A stretch of 8,768 bases of DNA, taken from contig JBGSTZ010000139.1 in the NCBI GenBank assembly GCA_041736255.1, forward strand, positions 1 through 8,768, in the 5' to 3' direction. Below the pieces are notes generated by a model. The model ran no database searches, was not told the origin of the DNA, and saw nothing but the letters and a program-made list of their open reading frames with translations. Made by a program: the position numbers and the translations under genes. Numbering within the stretch: the first letter of the stretch is position 1; every line of letters begins with the position of its first letter. The stretch comes from AVCC01 sp041736255. GTDB lineage: Bacteria; Pseudomonadota; Gammaproteobacteria; Burkholderiales; Burkholderiaceae_D. This document shows positions 1 to 6,629 of this stretch, piece by piece.

Positions 1-215
1 CATGACCACGCTCCACAGCGGGCAAAGTGCACCATTGAGTAATCGGCCTTCGTAGCGTCGCATTCCACTTTGCCACAACGAGCCGATTTGTGTTTCTTCG
101 GCACGATTTGCGGCACCCGGGCCGATTAATGCGCTCCACACTAAAATAAAGTGATAGGAGTTTGTTGGCTGATTGCCTGGTGTTGCTGATGGCATGTGGA
201 GGGCATGGAGAGCTT
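1..215. other. Left-edge stretch with no assignable gene
   Basis: No convincing coding region was found here. On the minus strand one frame is open from about position 140 to the window edge, with a possible GTG start near 138-140 (about 46 codons, beginning V-W-S-A-L-I-G-P-G). It also stays open upstream of that codon. It has no clear ribosome binding site and I do not recognise the peptide. It could be the start of a gene continuing off the left side, or chance. The plus-strand frames carry early stops. Short motifs resembling ATCGGC/GCCGAT recur around 41-48, 81-90 and 120-127 without forming a compact hairpin. Confidence 0.3.
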
Positions 216-223
216 TGTTTGTG

Positions 224-297
224 AAAGACACGAAAAGCACGAAAGAATGCATAACAATTCCTTTCGATTACCGCAAAGTAGGTTTTTTCGTGTCTTT
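224..297. repeat. Inverted pair of the CACGAAA 9-base repeat
   Basis: The 13 bases at 224-236 (AAAGACACGAAAA) are perfectly complementary to 285-297, with a 48-base spacer. The left arm continues with a second 9-base unit (AGCACGAAA). The right arm carries the same units in reverse. This is the same repeat family as at 5306-5349 and 6529-6570. It lies 26 bases past the stop codon of the decarboxylase gene, so the transcript could fold into a stem there. The long loop and lack of a GC-rich stem argue against a classical intrinsic terminator. Confidence 0.7.
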
Positions 298-322
298 TGT
301 GGATTACACCGGTTACATAAAA

Positions 323-2587
323 TTACTGCCGAACGCAATCGACGTAGTAGCACATCTTGCCGTCCACGATGCCCTTTACCAGGCCGTGGACATCGGTCTC
401 GAAGCCTGGAAATTTTTCGTTGAAATCACGGGCAAAACGCAGGTAATCGACGATGACCTTGTTAAAACGCTCGCCGGGAATCAGCAGTGGGATGCCAGGC
501 GGGTAAGGCGTCAGCAGAATCGAGGTGACGCGGCCTTCCAATTCGTCAATCGGAACCCGGTCGATGTCACGGTGCGCCATTTTGGCAAAAGCGTCGCTCG
601 GCTTCATCGCCGGTTGCATGTCAGACAGATACATCTCGGTAGTCAGGCGCGCCACGTCATAAGCCCGGTAGGTTGCATGAATTTGCTGGCATAAATCGCG
701 CAAGCCCATTTGTTCGTAGCGCGCATTTATGCCGTTGTTGGCGGCGGCGAACTCTGGCAGGATGCGCCAGATCGGCTGATTCTTGTCGTAATCATCCTTG
801 AACTGTTGCAGCGCGGTCAGCAGCGTGTTCCAGCGGCCTTTGGTGATCCCGATGGTAAACATGATGAAGAACGAATACAGCCCGCATTTTTCGATGATGA
901 CGCCATGCTCGGCCAGATATTTGGTGACGATCGAGGCCGGAATGCCGGTCTCGCCGAATTTGCCGTCAATCGACAAGCCGGGCGTCACGATAGTGGCCTT
1001 GATCGGGTCGAGCATGTTGAAGCCCGGCGCCAGCTTGCCGAAACCGTGCCAGTTATCTTCGGCCTTGATGACCCAGTCTTCGCGCGAGCCGATGCCTTCT
1101 TCGGCAAGTTTGTCCGGACCCCAGACCTGGAACCACCAGTCAAGGCCGTATTCTTCATCAATTTTGCGCATGGCGCGGCGGAAATCGAGCGCTTCGAAAA
1201 TCGATTCTTCCACCAGTGCAGTGCCGCCCGGCGCTTCCATCATGGCGGCGGCGACGTCCAGCGAGGCGATGATCGAATATTGCGGCGAGGTCGACGTGTG
1301 CATCAGATACGCTTCGTTGAAAGCATCCCGGTCGAGTTTCAACGATTCCGATTCGCGCACCAAAATTTGCGATGCCTGTGATAAACCGGCCAGCAACTTG
1401 TGGGTCGATTGGGTCGAGAAGATCATCGACTCCCTGGCGCGCGGCCGGTCCTTGCCAATCGCGTGCATATCTATGTAAAAATCGTGGAAGGTGGCGTGCG
1501 GCAGCCAGGCTTCATCAAAATGCAGCGTGTCGATTTTGCCATCCAACATATCTTTCAGCGTTTCGACGTTGTACACCACGCCGTCATAGGTCGATTGCGT
1601 GATGGTCAGAATGCGCGGCTTCTTGTTCGCGGCTTCCCGAGCAAACGGGTTGGCCTCGATCTTTTTCATGATATTTTCGATCTTGAATTCTTCCAGCGGA
1701 ATCGGGCCGATGATGCCCAGATTGTTGCGGGTAGGCATCAAAAATACCGGAATCGCGCCGGTCATGATAATCGCGTGCAGAATCGATTTGTGGCAATTGC
1801 GGTCCACCACCACGATGTCGCCCGAAGCTACCGTCGAATGCCAGACTATCTTGTTGCTGGTGGACGTGCCGTTGGTGACAAAGTAACAATGGTCGGCATT
1901 GAAGATGCGGGCGGCGTTGCGCTCGGATGCGGCCACCGGGCCGGTATGGTCGAGCAATTGGCCGAGTTCTTCAACCGCGTTGCAGACGTCGGCGCGCAGC
2001 ATGTTTTCACCGAAAAATTGGTGGAACATCTGGCCGATGGGCGACTTCAGGAAAGCCACGCCGCCCGAATGGCCGGGGCAATGCCACGAATAAGAACCGT
2101 CCTGCGCGTAATGTACCAGCGCACGGAAGAACGGCGGCGGCAGCCCATCGAGATACGATTTGGCTTCACGAATGATGTGACGCGCGACGAACTCCGGCGT
2201 GTCTTCGAACATGTGAATGAAGCCGTGCAGTTCGCGCAGGATGTCGTTGGGAATGTGACGCGAAGTGCGGGTTTCACCATACAAATAAATTGGTATGTCG
2301 GCGTTCTTGTGGCGGATTTCGGCAACGAAAGCACGCAGCGATTTCAGTGCATGATTGGTTTCTTCAAATGAGCCGCCGCCGAATTCTTCGTCGTCAATAG
2401 ACAGGATGAAAGCAGAAGCACGGCTTTGCTGTTGCGCAAATTGGGCCAGGTCGCCATAGCTGGTGATGCCGATAACTTCCATTCCTTCTTGCACCATCGC
2501 GTCAGCCAGCCCACGAATACCCAGGCCGGAAGAGTTTTCTGAGCGGTAGTCTTCGTCGATGATGACGATCGGGAAGCGGAATTTCAT
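323..2587 (-). CDS. PLP-dependent Orn/Lys/Arg decarboxylase
   Basis: This is a cytoplasmic fold-type I decarboxylase of the bacterial basic amino acid family. It converts arginine, lysine or ornithine to the matching amine and CO2 and consumes a proton. Residues 1 to about 145 look like the N-terminal receiver-like wing domain (MKFRFPIVIIDEDYRSE). The PLP core follows, with VTNGTSTSNK at 237-246, HFDEAW at 356-361 (Asp358 expected to hold the pyridine nitrogen) and STQSTHK at 391-397, where Lys397 should form the Schiff base. YPPGIPLLIPGE near 695-706 marks the C-terminal domain. At 754 residues it is close to E. coli AdiA (about 756) and longer than LdcI or SpeC. The ATG start is supported by TTGGAGA about five bases upstream. 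Substrate cannot be fixed from the sequence; similar betaproteobacterial proteins carry the generic name. No partner amino acid antiporter gene is present. A terminator-like hairpin at 2715-2742 separates it from folA, so it is probably its own transcription unit. Confidence 0.95.
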   Translation of the reverse strand: MKFRFPIVIIDEDYRSENSSGLGIRGLADAMVQEGMEVIGITSYGDLAQFAQQQSRASAFILSIDDEEFGGGSFEETNHALKSLRAFVAEIRHKNADIPIYLYGETRTSRHIPNDILRELHGFIHMFEDTPEFVARHIIREAKSYLDGLPPPFFRALVHYAQDGSYSWHCPGHSGGVAFLKSPIGQMFHQFFGENMLRADVCNAVEELGQLLDHTGPVAASERNAARIFNADHCYFVTNGTSTSNKIVWHSTVASGDIVVVDRNCHKSILHAIIMTGAIPVFLMPTRNNLGIIGPIPLEEFKIENIMKKIEANPFAREAANKKPRILTITQSTYDGVVYNVETLKDMLDGKIDTLHFDEAWLPHATFHDFYIDMHAIGKDRPRARESMIFSTQSTHKLLAGLSQASQILVRESESLKLDRDAFNEAYLMHTSTSPQYSIIASLDVAAAMMEAPGGTALVEESIFEALDFRRAMRKIDEEYGLDWWFQVWGPDKLAEEGIGSREDWVIKAEDNWHGFGKLAPGFNMLDPIKATIVTPGLSIDGKFGETGIPASIVTKYLAEHGVIIEKCGLYSFFIMFTIGITKGRWNTLLTALQQFKDDYDKNQPIWRILPEFAAANNGINARYEQMGLRDLCQQIHATYRAYDVARLTTEMYLSDMQPAMKPSDAFAKMAHRDIDRVPIDELEGRVTSILLTPYPPGIPLLIPGERFNKVIVDYLRFARDFNEKFPGFETDVHGLVKGIVDGKMCYYVDCVRQ

Positions 2588-2714
2588 GAGTCTCCAATAC
2601 AGTCGGATTACTTGGGAGACGCTTGGGCCAGTCGTGGAAAATCAAGGTTGCCACTCCGCTTGCGCGCCGAAAAAAATTAAGAACGGATTTTCCCAGATAT
2701 GCGGCTTGATGGGG

Positions 2715-2742
2715 AAAAATATAACCCTGGAAATATCCAGGG
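2715..2742 (-). terminator. Probable intrinsic terminator after folA
   Basis: CCCTGGA (2725-2731) and TCCAGGG (2736-2742) form a perfect 7-bp stem around an AATA loop. Read on the minus strand, the stem is followed at once by TTATATTTTT. It lies 45 bases past the folA stop codon. The stem is short but GC-rich and the tail is T-rich, so I read it as the end of the folA transcript. Confidence 0.6.
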
Positions 2743-2787
2743 AGTGAAAACATTATTTTAGAGCCAATTTTATAGACACATACACGG

Positions 2788-3282
2788 CTAGCATTTTTGA
2801 TAGGTCACGAAAGCGTACTCAAAGTCGTTTTTCTCGCAATGGTGCTGCTCGCGCGCAACTTCGATCCATTCTTGTGTGGAAATGAACGGAAAAAAAACAT
2901 CACAATCGAAGTTTTTACCGATTTCAGTCACTATTAAACGCTCTGCTAACGGCAGCATTTCTATAAAAATCTGCGCGCCGCCGATGATAAACGCTTCCGT
3001 ATCACCCACCAGTTCCAAGGCAGCAGCGATCGAGGGTACAACTTCGACCCCGTCGTAGCATGTAGGGGCAGGGCACGCCGTGCCCCTACTAATGACGATA
3101 TTGCGCCGGTTCGGTAGCGCCCGGCCGATCGAATCGAAAGTCTTGCGGCCCATGATAATCGGGTGGCCGCTCGTGGTGCGCTTGAAGTGCGCCAGGTCTT
3201 GCGGCAAATGCCAGGGCAGGGTGTTTTTGACGCCGATCCCATGCTGGGAGTCGATGGCGACGATGATGCTGAGTTTGGTCAT
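2788..3282 (-). CDS. folA: Dihydrofolate reductase
   Basis: Cytoplasmic enzyme that reduces dihydrofolate to tetrahydrofolate with NADPH, regenerating the cofactor spent by thymidylate synthase. The 164-residue product shows family hallmarks: the N-terminal strand and Met20-type loop (IIVAID..HGIG.KNTLPWH), catalytic Asp29 in LPQDLAHFK, the NADPH-binding region IIMGRKTFDSIGR at 42-54, and IIGGAQIF at 99-106. E. coli FolA has 159 residues. The ATG at 3282 is chosen because the conserved fold starts there. The frame is open to a GTG at 3378, but those 32 extra residues do not look like DHFR and the GTG lies inside the end of the antiporter gene. No strong Shine-Dalgarno is visible before the ATG. 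Oddity: residues 65 to about 75 (GTACPAPTC at 67-75) are encoded by a 28-bp near-palindrome and replace the usual loop after NIVISR, giving about four extra residues. Confidence 0.95.
   Translation of the reverse strand: MTKLSIIVAIDSQHGIGVKNTLPWHLPQDLAHFKRTTSGHPIIMGRKTFDSIGRALPNRRNIVISRGTACPAPTCYDGVEVVPSIAAALELVGDTEAFIIGGAQIFIEMLPLAERLIVTEIGKNFDCDVFFPFISTQEWIEVAREQHHCEKNDFEYAFVTYQKC
3062..3089. repeat. 28-bp near-palindrome inside folA
   Basis: The arms GTAGGGGCA (3062-3070) and TGCCCCTAC (3081-3089) are perfectly complementary. Inside them another 3 bp pair after one G/G mismatch, leaving a 2-base centre. It lies wholly within the folA frame, on codons for residues 65-74. Similar GTAGGGGCA...TGCCCCTAC palindromes are, from memory, common as dispersed repeats in many bacterial genomes, so I read this as a repeat unit captured by the gene. 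Only one copy is in this window. Confidence 0.7.
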
Positions 3283-3367
3283 AAAATGTCTGGCTTTTTG
3301 CTGGAACGATGGAGCTGCGAGGATACCAGAGGCAAGCAGTGCAGGTGCCTGCTGGATCGACTGCCCA

Positions 3368-4684
3368 TTAGAGTTCACGCTTGCGCTTCCAGAAAATATG
3401 CATCAAAGGTTTGACGCTGATGCCATGCACTACGATGGACAAAGTAATTACGACCAGCGTCAATTGTATGAGCTCCAGAGCCATGGCTTTGGGCAAGTCG
3501 TGCTGTACCGCATACATTAGGTAATACAAAGAACCTATCCCACGCACGCCAAACCAACCTGTCAGGGCGCGCATGCGCCACGGCGCACCGCTCCCCAGCA
3601 TTCCCAACATCACGCTGACAGGACGCGCCACCAGAAAAAGGAAGAATGCAAAGCCCACTGCACGCCAGCTCCATGAATCCATAAACAGCATGCCGCCCAC
3701 TAGCAGTATGAGCACCACTTCCGACAACCGTTCCAGATGTTCCTTGAACACCAAAGCACCTTCGCTGACGGTTACCTGCGGTTCTGCATCGGTATGGGCA
3801 GGGGCAGCAACGTCGGGAGCTACATTTGATTTTGGCAACGCCGCGGCTTGCGGGTCTTTCGCTTCGTTGGTCAGCTTCAACTCGGTTTGATGCAGTGCGA
3901 CGGCGGCAAAGAATACCGCCAGAAAGCCCCAGGCATCCATCAGCCCGCTCAGACCATATACGACGCCGATCAAGCCCAGGCCAAGAAAATCGTCCAAGAG
4001 TTTTCTGTTTTGCTGCGGGCCGCGTATTTTCCTGGTCAGCCGCGCTAGTAATACGCCTGATACCACGCCCACTGCGATGCCTGCCAGCGTCGCCCACAGT
4101 ACGTCCAAGAGGACCCAGCGCATTCCGGTTTCTCCCACTTCATGCAAACCCAGCATTCCCATGCCCAGCATCACAAACGGGAAAGCGCTGCCGTCGTTCA
4201 TGCCCGCTTCGCAGGTCAGGGTAAAACGCAGTTGGTCATGGTCGCCAGGATGGCGGATCTGCACATCGGTTGCCAGCACAGGATCGGTAGGCGCAACGAT
4301 AGCGCCTAGCAATATCCCAGCACCCAGCGGTAAATCTAATACATAGACGCTAAAGGCGGCAACCAGCGCGACGCTTACCGTCATCGATACGGTGGCTAGC
4401 ATGACCGGCGTGCGCCATCGCTTGAAATTGATGGGTGCCGGCATTTTGACGCCGGCAGCAAACAGCGATATCAATACCGCGATTTCGGTCAAAATTTCCA
4501 GCAACGCCGATTCATACAGTGGGTTGAAGTGAAAGATATCCAGCACGGTAGGCCCTAACAGCAAGCCAGCTGCAAGATAGATGATGGCGGACGTGACAGG
4601 TAAAAGTTTTAGTCTGGATGTAGTCAGTCCCATGAAAAGCAGCAAACCGCCAACCAGTAAAAACCATAATGCAGTAGAAATCAT
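3368..4684 (-). CDS. CPA1-family Na+/H+ (cation/proton) antiporter
   Basis: Inner-membrane exchanger that moves Na+ or K+ against protons, serving pH and salt homeostasis. The 438-residue protein is almost wholly hydrophobic, with around 11-13 predicted membrane segments. Motifs of the NhaP/CPA1 family are visible: GAIVAPTDPVLATD at 127-140 (ion-site TDP at 133-135), CEAGMNDGSAFPF at 158-170 (Asn163-Asp164), and GWFGVRGIGSLYYL at 376-389 with Arg381 in the conserved late helix. Residues about 272-308 form an Ala/Pro-rich polar stretch, probably a cytoplasmic loop. There is no long C-terminal regulatory domain; the chain ends in a basic WKRKREL tail. The ATG at 4684 begins directly with the first membrane helix; its ribosome binding site is weak. 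An 85-base gap separates it from folA. Ion specificity cannot be read from sequence. Confidence 0.92.
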   Translation of the reverse strand: MISTALWFLLVGGLLLFMGLTTSRLKLLPVTSAIIYLAAGLLLGPTVLDIFHFNPLYESALLEILTEIAVLISLFAAGVKMPAPINFKRWRTPVMLATVSMTVSVALVAAFSVYVLDLPLGAGILLGAIVAPTDPVLATDVQIRHPGDHDQLRFTLTCEAGMNDGSAFPFVMLGMGMLGLHEVGETGMRWVLLDVLWATLAGIAVGVVSGVLLARLTRKIRGPQQNRKLLDDFLGLGLIGVVYGLSGLMDAWGFLAVFFAAVALHQTELKLTNEAKDPQAAALPKSNVAPDVAAPAHTDAEPQVTVSEGALVFKEHLERLSEVVLILLVGGMLFMDSWSWRAVGFAFFLFLVARPVSVMLGMLGSGAPWRMRALTGWFGVRGIGSLYYLMYAVQHDLPKAMALELIQLTLVVITLSIVVHGISVKPLMHIFWKRKREL

Positions 4685-4811
4685 GGGAACCGTTCAAATG
4701 ATGGGCAGGCAAAACGACTTGTCTATCGGATTCCGCATGGTGTCGCATTTTACACGGCGCTTGACGACGTTGCTGGTGCAACCTGCTTGGCGCATGGCGG
4801 CGCCGTGAAAG

Positions 4812-5267
4812 TTATTGCAGTTCGAATTCCGATGGATTAAGCGCCAATTCCTTCGCTATTTTAATCGCCACATTTTTTTCGTCATCATCAAAATTACCAT
4901 CGGAGGCGGCAATCGCAATAATCATGCGCATCAACAAGCGCGAAGCCTCGATATTCGATTTCATTTTGCCCAACGCCTGGTAAGCCTTAGCTTCGCCGAT
5001 GTCTTTATCGAATTCAATTTGCGCTACAAAATCCTGGAACGACTTGATGACATCATTGGTTGTAAAAATCGACAGCGCGTCATGGGTTTCAATGAATTTA
5101 ATCATTTTTTGTTTTTCTTCCGAACTGATGCTGCCATCAGCCATTGCGATCAATGCCGAACCGGCCATAGACGCATTCATAAAATCTTTGTTTTTATATT
5201 TCAAAGCTTCTGTTTTTAACTCACCGGCTTTTGTTTTTAGCTTATTCAGAAAATTATTGAAACTCAT
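4812..5267 (-). CDS. TerB-like tellurite resistance family protein
   Basis: A soluble all-helical protein of the TerB family (151 residues, the normal TerB length). The family binds metal ions through acidic clusters and is linked to tellurite, phage and stress responses, though its biochemical role is poorly defined. Two acidic repeats are visible: ALIAMADGSISSEEK at 38-52 and IAIAASDGNFDDDEK at 117-131, each (A/S)DG followed by acidic residues. The first 30 residues are a basic amphipathic segment. The start at 5267 is set by AAAGGA seven bases upstream; the frame stays open for 25 more codons, but those run through a dispersed repeat and are not credible. No other ter gene is in the window. 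By eye the gene is more AT-rich than its neighbours. I give no gene symbol because a lone TerB paralogue may not act in tellurite resistance. Confidence 0.88.
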   Translation of the reverse strand: MSFNNFLNKLKTKAGELKTEALKYKNKDFMNASMAGSALIAMADGSISSEEKQKMIKFIETHDALSIFTTNDVIKSFQDFVAQIEFDKDIGEAKAYQALGKMKSNIEASRLLMRMIIAIAASDGNFDDDEKNVAIKIAKELALNPSEFELQ

Positions 5268-5305
5268 GATGGATTCCTTTGTTAAGTATGTTGTTGGATG
5301 TAAGG

Positions 5306-5349
5306 CATGCAAAGCATTGTCCACGAAAAACACGAAATACACGAAAAAA
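5306..5349 (+). repeat. CACGAAA 9-base repeat, copy left of thyA
   Basis: A leader CATGCAAAGCATTG is followed by three 9-base units, TCCACGAAA, AACACGAAA and TACACGAAA, then an A-rich tail. The first 23 bases (5306-5328) are identical to the reverse complement of 6548-6570. It lies between thyA and terB, upstream of the terB start. If translated, it gives the spurious His-Glu-Lys-rich reading that such repeats often produce. Confidence 0.8.
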
Positions 5350-5353
5350 CCTT

Positions 5354-5378
5354 TTCAGGCGCATCTTTATTCAGGCGC
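5354..5378. repeat. Short direct repeat after thyA
   Basis: TTCAGGCGC occurs at 5354-5362 and again at 5370-5378, a 16-base period, directly downstream of the thyA stop. It does not form a strong hairpin, and no intrinsic terminator for thyA is evident in this gap. Confidence 0.5.
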
Positions 5379-5382
5379 TTTT

Positions 5383-6357
5383 TTAAACTGCCATCGGCGC
5401 TGTTAATGCCGGGTGGTGCTGATATTCGCTTAATGAAAAATCAGACGGTTCTATTTTTTCAAGCCATTCCGGTTCGAACTTTCCTGTCGCAGAAAAATCC
5501 GGAATGCGATCAGCAATAAGCAACTCCGGCGCAGCGTAAGGTTCTCGCTGCATTTGTTCCTGCAGCATATCGAGATGATTCTCGTAAATATGCGCGTCGC
5601 CGATGAAATATGTGAACCAGCGCGGCTTGTACCCGGTCAGACGGCCCACCAAATGCAGCAGCGTTGCAGCTTCCGCCAGATTAAAAGGCGTGCCTAGCCC
5701 GATGTCGTTGCTGCGGATATACAGGCAAAGCGAGATTTCTTTGCTCGCAGCATTCGGGATGAATTGGTACAAAAGATGGCATGCTGGCAGCGCAATGGAA
5801 TCCAGATCGGCGCAATTCCAGCCGTGGAATAAAATGCGCCTGCTGCCAGGATTGGTGACGATCGTGTGCAGACAATCGCGCAATTGATCGACTGCCTTAT
5901 ACAGAAGAACCTTGTTGACGCCTTCATCCTGCAGCGCGGATACCACACGAAATCCTTTGCTTTGCGCATCTGCAATTTGCAGCGTCCGTGTGGCGTCAAG
6001 CAGTTTGTACGCCGGCCATGCGCGCCACTGGACGCCATACACCGGACCCAGGTCGTCTTTTTGCAAGCGATACGGATTTGAAAGCCACTCGGCATTTTCG
6101 TTCGCGTTTTGATCCCACACCTTGCAGCCCAAAGCGCGAAAGTCGGCCGCACTGCGCGCTGCACGCAAAAAACCAACCAGCTCGCCGACAACCGATTTAA
6201 ACGCAAGCCTCTTGGTTGTAATCGCAGGGAAACCGTCATTTAACAAATCGAAGCGCAGCATGGCACCGGGAATGCTGAGCGTTCTTATCCCGGTGCGATT
6301 CTCTTGCCAACATCCAGTATCAATAATGGTTCGGACCAGATCGAGGTATTGCTTCAT
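5383..6357 (-). CDS. thyA: Thymidylate synthase
   Basis: Cytoplasmic enzyme that methylates dUMP to dTMP with methylene-tetrahydrofolate, producing dihydrofolate for FolA to recycle. The 324-residue protein is colinear with Burkholderiales ThyA and longer than the 264-residue E. coli enzyme, mainly because of the extra segment around residues 80-150. Visible signatures are QENRTGIRT at 18-26 (phosphate-binding Arg21), Arg173-Arg174 before ILFHGWN, catalytic Cys193 in LPACHLLYQF, the folate/dUMP site SNDIGLGTPFN at 216-226, and the mobile C-terminus ending PMAV. The ATG at 6357 is chosen because MKQYLDLVRT is the conserved N-terminus; GGA lies eight bases upstream. The frame is open 23 codons further, but this is not conserved-looking. 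The gene is bracketed by oppositely oriented copies of a CACGAAA repeat. Unlike in many genomes, folA is not its immediate neighbour. Confidence 0.97.
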   Translation of the reverse strand: MKQYLDLVRTIIDTGCWQENRTGIRTLSIPGAMLRFDLLNDGFPAITTKRLAFKSVVGELVGFLRAARSAADFRALGCKVWDQNANENAEWLSNPYRLQKDDLGPVYGVQWRAWPAYKLLDATRTLQIADAQSKGFRVVSALQDEGVNKVLLYKAVDQLRDCLHTIVTNPGSRRILFHGWNCADLDSIALPACHLLYQFIPNAASKEISLCLYIRSNDIGLGTPFNLAEAATLLHLVGRLTGYKPRWFTYFIGDAHIYENHLDMLQEQMQREPYAAPELLIADRIPDFSATGKFEPEWLEKIEPSDFSLSEYQHHPALTAPMAV

Positions 6358-6489
6358 TGCATATTTCCAATTCAGGTGCTGGAGTAACGGCGTTTTCCGA
6401 TAGGCTTGTTGCGCATGATGATACACAGGGCGCGGGATTTACGTTTAAAAAGAGGGGGATTGACGGATGTTGCGTGCGTCCAAAGGACG

Positions 6490-6523
6490 TGAGATGGCAA
6501 TAAAATTTTCCATCGCCATCTCA
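6490..6523. repeat. Inverted repeat upstream of thyA
   Basis: TGAGATGGC (6490-6498) and GCCATCTCA (6515-6523) make a perfect 9-bp stem with a 16-base AT-rich loop. It lies directly beside the dispersed repeat at 6529-6570. Neither strand carries a clean T-run next to the stem, so I do not call it a terminator. It may be part of the repeat element or a regulatory dyad. Confidence 0.5.
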
Positions 6524-6528
6524 TGCTG

Positions 6529-6570
6529 TTTTCGTGCTTTTCGTGTCTTTCGTGGACAATGCTTTGCATG
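6529..6570 (-). repeat. CACGAAA 9-base repeat, copy right of thyA
   Basis: Read on the minus strand this copy has the same CATGCAAAGCATTG leader and three 9-base units, TCCACGAAA, GACACGAAA and AGCACGAAA. Its last two units match the left arm of the 224-297 element exactly. It is inverted relative to the copy at 5306-5349, so the pair brackets thyA and its upstream region. Confidence 0.8.
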
Positions 6571-6593
6571 TATTAGATGCGATGCTGCATAAA

Positions 6594-6629
6594 TAATGTA
6601 ACTAATGTAACTAATTACGTAGCTACGTA
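6594..6629. repeat. Tandem TAATGTAAC and 14-bp palindrome
   Basis: TAATGTAAC occurs twice in tandem (6594-6602, 6603-6611) and begins a third time. It is followed by the perfect palindrome TACGTAGCTACGTA at 6616-6629. The palindrome covers the stop codon (6623-6625) and the last codon of the DUF5335-like gene. Confidence 0.55.

Noticed and set aside
173..694. Plus-strand open frame of 173 codons antisense to the end of the decarboxylase gene
   Set aside because: It runs through the repeat at 224-297 and the antisense of a clearly conserved enzyme. The peptide has no recognisable pattern.
1400..2371. Plus-strand open frame of 323 codons inside the decarboxylase gene
   Set aside because: It is antisense to the conserved PLP core. 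Its Arg/His/Val-rich composition is typical of a shadow frame.
3283..3378. GTG-start N-terminal extension of folA (32 residues)
   Set aside because: It overlaps the antiporter stop region, lacks a ribosome binding site, and DHFR homology begins at the later ATG.
4785..4806. GC-rich stem after terB as a terminator
   Set aside because: The stem is only five base pairs and has no T-run on the minus strand.
5268..5342. Upstream extension of terB beginning MYFVFFVDNALHALH
   Set aside because: The residues are the reverse translation of the CACGAAA repeat, while AAAGGA sits correctly before the ATG at 5267.
5306..5349. CACGAAA repeats as a CRISPR array
   Set aside because: The 9-base units are contiguous with no spacers, and no cas genes are present.
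6418..6423. TATCAT as a thyA -10 box on the minus strand
   Set aside because: The hexamer is good, but no acceptable -35 box lies 16-18 bases upstream, so I do not list a promoter.
6372..6569. Minus-strand 65-codon frame beginning MQSIVHERHEKHE
   Set aside because: It is the repeat read as protein followed by the thyA leader. There is no conserved content.
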